Shown in pieces: positions 1 through 5,819 of a DNA stretch of 6,837 nucleotides. The DNA is from JAVJSD01 sp040219575. GTDB lineage: Bacteria > Planctomycetota > Planctomycetia > Pirellulales > Pirellulaceae. The position numbers and the translations under genes are program-made. The stretch is taken from the NCBI GenBank assembly GCA_040219575.1, contig JAVJSD010000146.1:1-6837 (forward strand), given 5' to 3'. The notes below the pieces were generated by a model that was given only the letters and a program-made list of their open reading frames with translations, was not told where the DNA came from and searched no databases. The stretch's first letter is position 1. Each line of letters opens with the position of its first letter.

Positions 1-95
1 GCCACCACGCAAGACTCGCTTCCGGCCGCTGGCCAGGCGTTACCGGGTAGGACTGATTACCTACGGGGCTGCGATAGAAGGTTTCAGAAATTACG
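1..95 (-). mobile_element. Possible 5' part of a group II intron (minus strand, cut by window edge)
   Basis: Read on the minus strand, this stretch has no ORF but shows RNA-like structure. There is a short hairpin GTAGG/CCTAC (plus-strand 47-63) and then, at plus-strand 8-23, the string GGAAGCGAGTCTTGCG, preceded by a GGCCAG-rich stretch. From memory, this string and its spacing resemble domain I of bacterial group II introns outside class C. The rest of the intron, including any reverse transcriptase, would lie beyond position 1. The exact 5' splice boundary cannot be placed, because I do not see the usual GTGYG. The resemblance rests on recall, not alignment, so confidence is low. The alternative is unannotated intergenic sequence. 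Confidence 0.3.
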
Positions 96-116
96 TCATG
101 TCATTTCGTCCTCCTT
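96..116 (-). promoter_or_regulatory. Strong Shine-Dalgarno with ATG leading only to a two-codon ORF
   Basis: On the minus strand a full AAGGAGG (plus-strand 110-116) is followed five bases later by ATG (102-104). The reading frame is Met-Thr-stop. A second overlapping ATG at 97-99 also gives Met-Thr-stop. No other frame stays open. It may be the start of a gene interrupted immediately downstream, for instance by the possible group II intron, or a decayed gene. It may also be chance. Confidence 0.3.
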
Positions 117-205
117 CTCCAAGCCTCGTAGCGCAAGGCCATGCATCTTAGGTGAGGGGCATGGGGGCCGGCGGCGGCTGTGTGTCTCCGAGCGGGCGTT
201 GTCGC

Positions 206-223
206 CTCGCCGTAGACGGCGAG
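206..223. terminator. Perfect 8-bp hairpin downstream of the minus-strand gene
   Basis: CTCGCCGT (206-213) and ACGGCGAG (216-223) form a perfect inverted repeat around two bases; in RNA a 6-bp GC-rich stem with a 6-nt loop is realistic. It lies about 60 bases past the stop codon of the minus-strand gene ending at 282. No T-run follows on the minus strand, so a classical intrinsic terminator is not shown. Confidence 0.25.
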
Positions 224-268
224 ATCATGGCTGGCCCCGACTGACGACCATGGCTGGTCCCGACTGAC
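223..268. repeat. 23-bp tandem duplication, two copies
   Basis: Positions 223-245 and 246-268 are two adjacent 23-bp copies that differ at two positions. The shared core is CATGGCTGG(C/T)CCCGACTGAC. The first copy overlaps the end of the hairpin at 206-223. It lies just past the stop codon of the minus-strand gene. No function is evident. Confidence 0.7.
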
Positions 269-281
269 GGTTCGTTGCCGG

Positions 282-1169
282 TTATGGCGACGTGCGGTGT
301 TGCCGGTAGAGGTCGCGATCGGCGGCGAGGCGGATTAGGGCCTCGGTGATGATCGCGAGGGTCTCGATGTGGGGGCAGTACACGCAGAACTGGGAGCTCT
401 CGCAGGCGTAGTGCAGGTCCGCGGGCTTGTTGTCGAGGTACTTCGCCGCGAGGTAGTTGCGTACGGCGTCTTCGACGTCGTACGCCGTGGTGACGATGTC
501 CTGTTCCAGGTTCTCCGCGGTGTCGAAGCAGGTGAAGTCGTCGAGGCGCAGGGAGAATGTTCTGTCTGCGTGCAGGGTGATGCGCGGCGCGAGTTGGTCG
601 GCGGCGGCGGGAGACTCCGCCGGGCTGGCCGGCGGACGCTGCTCGGCGGGCGCCTCCAGCAACCCGGCGATGCAGCGTTCGAGGTATTTATGCAAAGCGC
701 TGCCGAGCTCCACCGGATGCTGCTGCTGAGCCGCCCGCCGCGCGTCGTCCAGCGCCTGCTGCGTTTTCAGCGTGACGACGATGTCGCGCTCGTGGGACTT
801 TTCTCGCCAGAACGACTCCGGGGCGTCGTTCGCGCAGGCGAGGAGGACGCGGAAATCGTCCTGGGCGTGGGCCAGAAACGGGTCGGCGTACTGTTTGGGA
901 AACCAGCGTTTGACGCGGTTGAACCAAGCCAGGAAGCAGGTTCTCCACTCTTCGACTTCCTGGCGATGGATGTGGCCGCACTGTCCCTCGCCCTCGCAGA
1001 GCTTGCGCAACGCGTGCAGGGCGCCGGGCGCGTACTCATCGGCCTTGCGGCTGCTGATCAACTGGGGCATTGTCGCGCGAACGTTTCGTACCGCGACGAC
1101 GATCGCCGCGCCGAATTGGATCGCCGCGTTCTCGTTGCGATGCAATTCGCCCGATGAAACCTTCGCCAT
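282..1169 (-). CDS. Hypothetical protein with N- and C-terminal Cys/His clusters
   Basis: I do not recognise this 295-aa protein. It starts with ATG at 1167-1169 and ends with TAA; there is no clear Shine-Dalgarno, which is common in planctomycetes. It has no signal peptide or membrane segment, so it is probably cytoplasmic. Residues 58-68 hold C-x5-C-x-H-x-H. Residues 253-267 hold H-x2-C-x5-C-x2-C-x-H. Either could bind a metal, which is an inference from spacing only. The middle (about 50-170) is rich in Trp, Phe and charged residues and looks helical. Residues 170-195 are a Pro/Ala/Glu linker, and the rest looks mixed alpha/beta. The composition favours this strand over the Arg/Val-rich antisense frame. 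The gene stands alone, divergent from the exported-protein genes starting at 1442. Confidence 0.6.
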   Translation of the reverse strand: MAKVSSGELHRNENAAIQFGAAIVVAVRNVRATMPQLISSRKADEYAPGALHALRKLCEGEGQCGHIHRQEVEEWRTCFLAWFNRVKRWFPKQYADPFLAHAQDDFRVLLACANDAPESFWREKSHERDIVVTLKTQQALDDARRAAQQQHPVELGSALHKYLERCIAGLLEAPAEQRPPASPAESPAAADQLAPRITLHADRTFSLRLDDFTCFDTAENLEQDIVTTAYDVEDAVRNYLAAKYLDNKPADLHYACESSQFCVYCPHIETLAIITEALIRLAADRDLYRQHRTSP

Positions 1170-1441
1170 GGCGTGCTCAAGAGTACAAAGAAGAGGGCGG
1201 GTCCGGGACGTCGAAAGGCGATTCTAGCATGGCCGACGATTGCGATCGGCGCCGGCTGCGACGGCGAAGCCGTCGGCTTGGAGGTGATGGTTGGCCTCGA
1301 CGGGTCGGCCTCGACGCTGTTGGCATCGACGTCGGGAGGGTGGTTGCTGTCTCTCGGCCGAGGTAGAAAGGGGCGTGTGCATCAAGGCGGCCGCGGCGGC
1401 TCGCGCCGACGGGTGCTTTTCTTGTCGTTTCGGATGCTCCG
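1170..1441. other. Divergent intergenic region with a 7-bp hairpin
   Basis: This gap lies between the minus-strand gene ending its start codon at 1169 and the plus-strand gene starting at 1442, so it should hold both promoters. I cannot pick out a convincing -35/-10 pair. CGACGGC (1259-1265) and GCCGTCG (1269-1275) form a perfect stem with a GAA triloop. No T-run follows, so it is not an obvious terminator. Short open frames across the gap are Arg/Gly-rich and look non-coding. Confidence 0.4.
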
Positions 1442-2041
1442 ATGAAGCGAAAATGGGTAGGGATCCTCGCCGGCGTCTTGCTCGCCATCTGGGGGCTGAC
1501 GCTGGGGATCGATCACGAGCGCTCGCTCGATTCCGATTTCGAAGTGGCTTCCGGCGACGCGTGGACGGCGTTTGAAAACGGCGAGGAGACGTTTTATCCC
1601 GGCGTCTGGGTCGATGCCGGCAACTATCGCAGGATCCACGTTCCCGGTCTCGTGCATAGCGTATCCGACCGTCCGCCGTACAGCCTGAGCTTGTGCTTCA
1701 CGGCCAATGTCCCGCAGCGGGTGCAGTCGATCACGATCGAGTCGATCGACGTCGAGTACGACGGCGGGCGGCAGGCCGTTGTCGTCGCTGGGCGACAGGT
1801 GGAGACGTCGGCGTTTGAACTCGACGATCGTGGCGCGGAACGGGGCGAGACACCCTACCTGCGCGCCGGTTTCATCTTCCCCGACTGCCTGAAGCAACGT
1901 GATTCGTTCTGGGCGACCATCGCCGGCTCCTACACCAAAGACGATACGACGATTCCCTACAAGACGCGCGTTCGCGTGAACGTACGCGACAGCTCGCACT
2001 GGCTACCCGGCTGGATGGGCGTGGCGCTGCAAAGATTGTAG
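1442..2041 (+). CDS. Membrane-anchored or secreted protein of unknown function
   Basis: I do not recognise this 199-aa protein. The N-terminus is MKRKW followed by a hydrophobic stretch at about residues 6-22, which is a signal peptide or an uncleaved anchor. The rest would lie outside the cytoplasmic membrane. No lipobox and no clear signal peptidase I site are visible. The mature part is mixed charged and aromatic with probable beta-strands (about 80-122 and 170-185), and has two cysteines (C85, C149) that could pair. The ATG at 1442 was chosen because it immediately precedes the basic-hydrophobic leader; no strong Shine-Dalgarno is present. The next exported-protein gene follows on the same strand after a short gap, so the two may be co-transcribed. 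The antisense frame is Arg-rich and looks like a shadow. Confidence 0.65.
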   Translation: MKRKWVGILAGVLLAIWGLTLGIDHERSLDSDFEVASGDAWTAFENGEETFYPGVWVDAGNYRRIHVPGLVHSVSDRPPYSLSLCFTANVPQRVQSITIESIDVEYDGGRQAVVVAGRQVETSAFELDDRGAERGETPYLRAGFIFPDCLKQRDSFWATIAGSYTKDDTTIPYKTRVRVNVRDSSHWLPGWMGVALQRL

Positions 2042-2087
2042 GCGAATGGGGCGACGTTGCGTTCCCGTCAGCGTGGGCACACCTCGT

Positions 2088-2096
2088 GGAGAAGAG
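2088..2096 (+). promoter_or_regulatory. Ribosome binding site favouring the GTG start at 2101
   Basis: GGAGAAGAG lies here, with GGAG ending nine bases before GTG at 2101. The alternative in-frame GTG at 2086 lies at the edge of this sequence and has no Shine-Dalgarno of its own. The start at 2101 also gives a more compact basic N-terminus before the hydrophobic signal segment. Confidence 0.5.
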
Positions 2097-2100
2097 CGGC

Positions 2101-3018
2101 GTGCATCGATGTCGACAACTGCGGACGCTGCTGGCGCCGTTTCTCGTTGCGCCGTGTCTGCTTCTGGCGCTGGGTTGCGCGGCCGAGCCGTTGGCAGGAG
2201 AGAAGCTCGACGGCGTCGTCCGCAACTTCGACATCTACTGGCCTCCGCGGGACCCCGAAGAAATCGCGGAGACGTCGGCGCGGCCGCTGTTGCGTGGCGC
2301 CGTTGCTCTGGAGGAACGCCCCGATGCAAGCGGGGGATGCGAGCTGCAACTGGCGGTCACGATTACCCGCCCGTCGGAGGAGTCCGATCGCCAGTTCTGG
2401 AACACGCAGTTGGCGTATGCGGACCTTGCGTGGATGGACGAGGTGCGCGTGTGGGATGCCGACGCGCAGTGGCTGTGGCCCAACTTGCCCTTCTTGTTGC
2501 GCCGACCGGGGCTGGAGCGCGTCGAGCGCTACGGCGGAGTGGATCCGGGGAAACATGTCGACAACGATTTCGCCGCCGTGTTGATTCGCAAGTACGACGC
2601 GCGGGGCGCCGTGGAGTCGCCGGACACCCGCGAGGCGCCGTTGGTGTCGGCGGACTGGCGGGCCGAAGGCTTGGCAAGCACCGACGTTCACACGATTGTG
2701 CACGTCGCGAAATCGGATACGTTTCTCGTCCACCTTGGAGACGGGCGTCAGCCTGCCCGCGGCCAACTGAAGGTGTGGCTGATCTACGCCGACTTTCTCG
2801 GTTCTCCCCCGCCGCGCACCTGGCCCAAGCAGCGCGAATGGGCGGGAGGCATTCTGGCCTACTGCGAGATCGATTGGGAGCAGGTCCCCGGCCAGGCCTG
2901 CCGCGGGATCGTGCGCCACAAGAGGCCGGAAGAGGGCACCCGCTTCCCATGGAAGGAGTGGGCCTCCGGCGGTCCGCGCACGGCGGCGCAGTCGCGGTTG
3001 ACGGATCGCGGCGACTGA
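2101..3018 (+). CDS. Putative lipoprotein of unknown function
   Basis: I do not recognise this ~305-aa protein. From the GTG at 2101 it begins with a short basic region (HRCRQLR) and a hydrophobic segment at about residues 9-25. This ends in LLALGC, a relaxed lipobox with C26 as the likely lipidated residue (-3 Ala and -2 Leu are permitted but not ideal). The mature part is soluble and rich in Trp and Tyr, with stretches such as FDIYWPP, QLAVTITRP and GQLKVWLIYADF that suggest a beta-rich extracytoplasmic fold. A start at GTG 2086 would add five residues. It follows the preceding exported-protein gene by about 60 bases on the same strand, suggesting a shared transcript. No catalytic motif is visible. 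The long antisense frame is Arg/Pro-rich and is rejected as coding. Confidence 0.65.
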   Translation: MHRCRQLRTLLAPFLVAPCLLLALGCAAEPLAGEKLDGVVRNFDIYWPPRDPEEIAETSARPLLRGAVALEERPDASGGCELQLAVTITRPSEESDRQFWNTQLAYADLAWMDEVRVWDADAQWLWPNLPFLLRRPGLERVERYGGVDPGKHVDNDFAAVLIRKYDARGAVESPDTREAPLVSADWRAEGLASTDVHTIVHVAKSDTFLVHLGDGRQPARGQLKVWLIYADFLGSPPPRTWPKQREWAGGILAYCEIDWEQVPGQACRGIVRHKRPEEGTRFPWKEWASGGPRTAAQSRLTDRGD

Positions 3019-3056
3019 CGGCGGCGATTTCCCGGGGCGCGCCGGTTCAAAAAGTA

Positions 3057-3214
3057 GCATGGCCGCCCTTGGCCGTGAATTGGCGGTCCATCAATGGGAG
3101 CGTCGGCGATTGCTTCGATCCGTAGGCAGGGTAACTTCGCCTTCGCGCACGCGGGCCTTCGGGAAGAGAGAGCCGCTTGGTGCAACGCTCTTTCACGGCC
3201 GAGGGCGGCCATGC
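3057..3214. repeat. 158-bp element bounded by 23-bp inverted repeats
   Basis: The arms 3057-3079 and 3192-3214 are reverse complements at 22 of 23 positions and are separated by 112 bases. Each arm is itself palindromic: CATGGCC/GGCCGTG around a 6-nt loop, with one T-G wobble in the left arm. The left arm is preceded by GTAG (3054-3057), the same head seen on the REP-like elements elsewhere in the window, but the right arm lacks it. No ORF lies inside. It may be a small non-autonomous repeat (REP pair or MITE-like) or a transcript-end structure for the gene ending at 3018. Confidence 0.75.
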
Positions 3215-3320
3215 GACGGAAATACTCCCCGATATCCGGACGCCGCGAACGCCCAGCGGCTGATGAATAATCCAGTCTACAACCAAGACGTCGCGAAGCA
3301 TTCCGGGACGCGGGCAGTGT

Positions 3321-3350
3321 CTGACGTGGGGCGGTGGTTCGCGGTACAAT
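3321..3350 (+). promoter_or_regulatory. Predicted sigma-70-type promoter for cobA-hemD
   Basis: CTGACG (3321-3326, four of six to the -35 consensus) and TACAAT (3345-3350, five of six to the -10) are separated by 18 bases. Transcription would begin about seven bases past the -10, at or next to the ATG at 3358. The mRNA may therefore be leaderless or nearly so. No Shine-Dalgarno precedes this ATG, which fits. Confidence 0.5.
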
Positions 3351-3357
3351 TCGCGGC

Positions 3358-4887
3358 ATGGGTGAAAGTGACGCCAGACAAAACGGAACGGTCTACCTGG
3401 TCGGTGCGGGGCCCGGCGATGCGGGGTTGATCACGCTGCGGGGGGTGGAGTGTCTGGCGCGGGCCGATGTCGTGCTTTACGACTACCTGGTGAATCCGCA
3501 GATTCTGCGGCATGCCCGCGCCGGCGCCGAGCTTGTCTGTCTTGGCCGGCATGGCGTGGGTAGGATTCTTTCGCAGGACGAGGTGAACGCCCGGCTGGTC
3601 GAACTGGCCCGCGAGGGGAAGACGGTCGTGCGTTTGAAGGGGGGCGATCCGGCGGTTTTCGCCCGCGGCGCGGAAGAGGTCGATACGCTGGCGCGGCATG
3701 GCGTCGCGTATGAGGTCGTGCCCGGCATTACGGTCGCGTTGGCGGCGGGGAGTTGCGCGGGCATTCCGGTTACGCATCGCGATCTGGCCTCGGCCGTGGC
3801 CCTGGTGACGGGCCAGGAACGCGACGGCAAGGACGACTCGTCGCTCGACGCGGAGGCGCTGGCCCGGTTTCCCGGCACGCTGGTGTATTACATGGGCGTG
3901 ACCACCGCCGCCCAGTGGACGAGCGGCCTGATCGCGGCGGGCAAACCGGCCGACACGCCGGCCGCCATTATTCGTCGCTGCAGTTTTCCCGATCAGGTGA
4001 CGATCCGCTGCACGCTGGGTGAAGTGGCCGCCACGCTCGACGAGCGCCGCCTCCGTCCGCCGGTGATCATCATCGTGGGACATGTCGCGGCGCTGCCGGC
4101 CGAGCTTTCCTGGTTTGAACAGCGGCCGTTGTTCGGAGTGCGGGTGCTGGTGACTCGGCCGTACGAACAAGTCGACGGACTCGCGCAGCCGCTGGCGGAA
4201 CTGGGGGCGGAGGTGCTCGTGCAGCCGGCCATCGAGATCGCGCCGCCCGCCGAGTGGACGGCCGTCGATGCGGCGCTGCGGCGGCTGCCGGAGTTCGACT
4301 GGCTGGTGTTCTCCAGCAGCAACGGCGTGCGCTATTTGCTCGACCGCATTCTGACGCTCGGCATGGACCTGCGCTGCCTGGGAGGCGTGAAGCTGGCGAC
4401 GGTCGGACCCGGCACGGCCAGGACGTTGGCCGAGTACCGGCTTCGCGCCGATTTGATTCCGGAGGAGTTTCGCGCCGAGTCGCTGGCCGCCGCGCTTGCG
4501 GGCGACGCCGCCGGCAAGCGATTCCTGTTGGCCCGCGCGAGTCGCGGCCGGGAAGTGCTGGCGGAACAGTTGCGCTCCGCCGGAGGGGAGGTCGAGCAAG
4601 TCGTCGTCTATCAAAGCACCGATGTCGAGCGGCCCGACGACGAGATCGCGCGCCGTCTCGCGGCGGGGGAGATCGACTACGTGGCGGTGACGAGCTCGGC
4701 CATCGCGCGTTCGCTGGCGGCGATGTTCGGCGAGGCGCTGGCGCAGACGCGGCTGGTCAGCATCAGCCCGGTTACCAGCGAGACCTTGCGGTCGCTGGGG
4801 CTGGCGGTCGCGGCCGAGGCGGGCGAGTACACGATGTCGGGCGTCGCGGCGGCGATTCGCCAAGCTGTCGCCGATTCGGTAAAATGA
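3358..4887 (+). CDS. cobA-hemD: Fused uroporphyrinogen-III C-methyltransferase / uroporphyrinogen-III synthase
   Basis: This 509-aa cytoplasmic enzyme joins two steps of tetrapyrrole synthesis. The C-terminal HemD domain cyclises hydroxymethylbilane to uroporphyrinogen III. The N-terminal SUMT domain methylates it twice with S-adenosylmethionine, giving precorrin-2 for siroheme or cobalamin. SUMT motifs in order are GAGPGD (16-21), KGGDP (94-98), FARGAEE (101-107), VPGIT (121-125), GIPVTHR (135-141), VTGQE (150-154) and YMG (178-180). The HemD part runs from about 260, with VLVTRP (263-268), VFSSSNGV (317-324), TVGPGTA (348-354) and VTSS (444-447). Both domains look complete and full length. 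The ATG at 3358 is preferred to the in-frame GTG/ATG context at 3334, because it sits just after a -10-like TACAAT and directly before the conserved fold. yacG follows after 16 bases, so the two form an operon. Such fusions are known in several phyla. Confidence 0.95.
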   Translation: MGESDARQNGTVYLVGAGPGDAGLITLRGVECLARADVVLYDYLVNPQILRHARAGAELVCLGRHGVGRILSQDEVNARLVELAREGKTVVRLKGGDPAVFARGAEEVDTLARHGVAYEVVPGITVALAAGSCAGIPVTHRDLASAVALVTGQERDGKDDSSLDAEALARFPGTLVYYMGVTTAAQWTSGLIAAGKPADTPAAIIRRCSFPDQVTIRCTLGEVAATLDERRLRPPVIIIVGHVAALPAELSWFEQRPLFGVRVLVTRPYEQVDGLAQPLAELGAEVLVQPAIEIAPPAEWTAVDAALRRLPEFDWLVFSSSNGVRYLLDRILTLGMDLRCLGGVKLATVGPGTARTLAEYRLRADLIPEEFRAESLAAALAGDAAGKRFLLARASRGREVLAEQLRSAGGEVEQVVVYQSTDVERPDDEIARRLAAGEIDYVAVTSSAIARSLAAMFGEALAQTRLVSISPVTSETLRSLGLAVAAEAGEYTMSGVAAAIRQAVADSVK

Positions 4888-4903
4888 CAGGCAAGGAGAA
4901 ATC

Positions 4904-5134
4904 GTGCAGGGAGCCGAACAACCACCTGCTGTCCGACCGTCGCCCCACGCCTCGAGTGGAACGATGCCCCAAGCCAATTGCCCCACCTGTCACAACTGGT
5001 TTGATGTCGAGAAGTCGACCGCCATGCCGTTTTGCAGCGAGCGCTGCCAACTGGTCGATCTCGGCCGTTGGATCGACGAGCGCTACGCGGTTCCGGTGCA
5101 ACGGCAGGATGAGTTCGACGACGAGGAGTATTGA
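4904..5134 (+). CDS. yacG: DNA gyrase inhibitor / zinc-binding protein YacG
   Basis: This small cytoplasmic zinc protein is 76 aa from the GTG at 4904. The family signature is clear: C26-x2-C29 and C44-x3-C48 for a four-cysteine zinc site, the block FCSERCQLVDLGRWIDE (43-59), and an acidic tail (DEFDDEEY). E. coli YacG binds GyrB and inhibits DNA gyrase. The GTG at 4904 is preferred because AAGGAG (4893-4898) lies five bases upstream, overlapping the end of the operon partner. The ATG at 4964 would give the more usual family length (about 56 aa, starting MPQANCPTC) but has no good Shine-Dalgarno, so the first 20 residues may be a lineage-specific extension. It is probably co-transcribed with cobA-hemD; no functional link to tetrapyrroles is known. 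Confidence 0.9.
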   Translation: MQGAEQPPAVRPSPHASSGTMPQANCPTCHNWFDVEKSTAMPFCSERCQLVDLGRWIDERYAVPVQRQDEFDDEEY

Positions 5135-5149
5135 GCGCTCGTTCGACCG

Positions 5150-5228
5150 GTAGCGGAAGTCGCCCGACTTCCGAATTCAAGCGAGGTCGGAACTCGGGCG
5201 AGGTCGGAACTCTGGCGAGTTCCGCTAC
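5150..5228. repeat. Head-to-head pair of GTAG-headed REP-like palindromes
   Basis: The plus-strand element at 5150-5173 is GTAG, then the 8-bp stem CGGAAGTC/GACTTCCG with loop GCCC. The minus-strand element at 5205-5228 ends in CTAC (GTAG on the minus strand) and has the stem CGGAACTC/GAGTTCCG with loop TGGC. Both stems are perfect although they differ from each other by a G-C to C-G swap in both arms, which is a compensatory change. Between them a 17-bp sequence is duplicated in tandem (5181-5197 and 5198-5214, 16 of 17 identical). The pair sits between the convergent yacG and ppa genes, so it may act as a bidirectional terminator or mRNA-end structure as well as being a repeat. Confidence 0.8.
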
Positions 5229-5246
5229 GGGGCATGGAGGCGGACC

Positions 5247-5269
5247 CGCACTCTGGCGAGTTCCGCGAC
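5247..5269 (-). repeat. Degenerate third REP-like copy
   Basis: Positions 5250-5266 repeat 5209-5225 exactly for 17 bases, covering the loop and one stem arm of the neighbouring element. The other arm is mutated and the GTAG head has become GTCG on the minus strand. It ends only eight bases from the ppa stop codon and would be transcribed at the 3' end of the ppa message. Confidence 0.55.
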
Positions 5270-5276
5270 GATGGTT

Positions 5277-5819
5277 TCAAACGAATCCGCGGCGGCGCTC
5301 GCTGCTGTAGCGTTCGAGCGCTTTTTCGATGATCGGCATGGCGGCGGCCGCCGGCTGAATCTCGTCGACCTCCACCGCCTTGCCTTCCAGTTGTTTGTAG
5401 TCCTGGAAGAAACGCCGGAGCATCATCAGCCGATGTTGCGGCAGTTCCTGGGCTTCGCGAAACCCGTTGAACGAGGGATCGTTGAGCGCCACCGCCAGGA
5501 TCTTGTGATCCTGTTTGCCGGCGTCGATCATCGTCATCAGGCCGATCGCCCGGCCGGCCACCAGCGTCAGCGGATCGACGTTTTCCTGGCAAAGCACCAA
5601 CACGTCGAGCGGGTCGTCGTCTTCGGCCAGCGTTTGGGGAATGAAGCCGTAGTTGGCCGGATAGTGCACCGCCGAGTAGAGGATGCGGTCGAGCTTCAGC
5701 AGGCCGGTCTGCTTGTCCAGTTCGTACTTCACGCTCGAACCGGTGGGAATCTCGATGACGGCGGTGAATTCCAGGGGCAGGTTCTTCCCCGGAATGACGT
5801 CGTGCCAGGGATGCGTCAT
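5277..5819 (-). CDS. ppa: Inorganic pyrophosphatase, family I
   Basis: This 180-aa cytoplasmic enzyme hydrolyses pyrophosphate to two phosphates using Mg2+, pulling biosynthetic reactions forward. The length and order fit family I: EIP at E23, KYE (K31, E33), R45, Y53 and Y57, the signature DDDPLDV with D67, D69 and D72, then D99, D104 and K106, and Y141-K142 near the C-terminus. These match the metal- and substrate-binding residues of the E. coli enzyme. The residue aligning with E. coli Glu98 is Ala100, a replacement at a non-essential acidic position. The ATG at 5817-5819 directly precedes the conserved start of the fold, with only a weak GGA upstream. It is convergent with yacG and divergent from the secreted-protein gene at 6057. 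Confidence 0.96.
   Translation of the reverse strand: MTHPWHDVIPGKNLPLEFTAVIEIPTGSSVKYELDKQTGLLKLDRILYSAVHYPANYGFIPQTLAEDDDPLDVLVLCQENVDPLTLVAGRAIGLMTMIDAGKQDHKILAVALNDPSFNGFREAQELPQHRLMMLRRFFQDYKQLEGKAVEVDEIQPAAAAMPIIEKALERYSSERRRGFV

Larger units (their letters stand above)
3019..3357. other. 339-base intergenic region with inverted repeat and promoter
   Basis: No credible gene is seen between the lipoprotein-like gene and cobA-hemD. The region holds the inverted-repeat element at 3057-3214 and a promoter-like -35/-10 pair at 3321-3350, both listed separately. The remainder (3215-3320) shows nothing I can name. Confidence 0.6.

Noticed and set aside
1..281. tRNA or riboswitch in the 5' region
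   Set aside because: No T-loop-like motif, no cloverleaf spacing and no recognised aptamer core could be found on either strand.
369..1157. 262-aa plus-strand frame opposite the 282-1169 gene
   Set aside because: Val/Arg/Gly-dominated composition with no motif. The minus-strand product has a more protein-like composition with Trp, Tyr and Cys/His clusters.
1259..1275. Intrinsic terminator at the CGACGGC/GCCGTCG hairpin
   Set aside because: No T-run follows on either strand and it lies between divergent genes, where a terminator is not expected.
1382..1999. 205-aa minus-strand frame opposite the 1442 gene
   Set aside because: Arg/Pro-rich, ending in a run of basic residues; the plus-strand frame has a clear export signal right at its start.
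2068..3060. 330-aa minus-strand frame opposite the lipoprotein-like gene
   Set aside because: Antisense shadow with Arg/Pro/Gln-rich composition; the plus strand has signal peptide, lipobox and Shine-Dalgarno.
3277..4986. 569-aa open frame on the minus strand across cobA-hemD
   Set aside because: It is wholly antisense to a gene with clear SUMT and HemD motifs. The product is Arg/His/Gln-rich with no domain, as expected from a GC-rich shadow frame.
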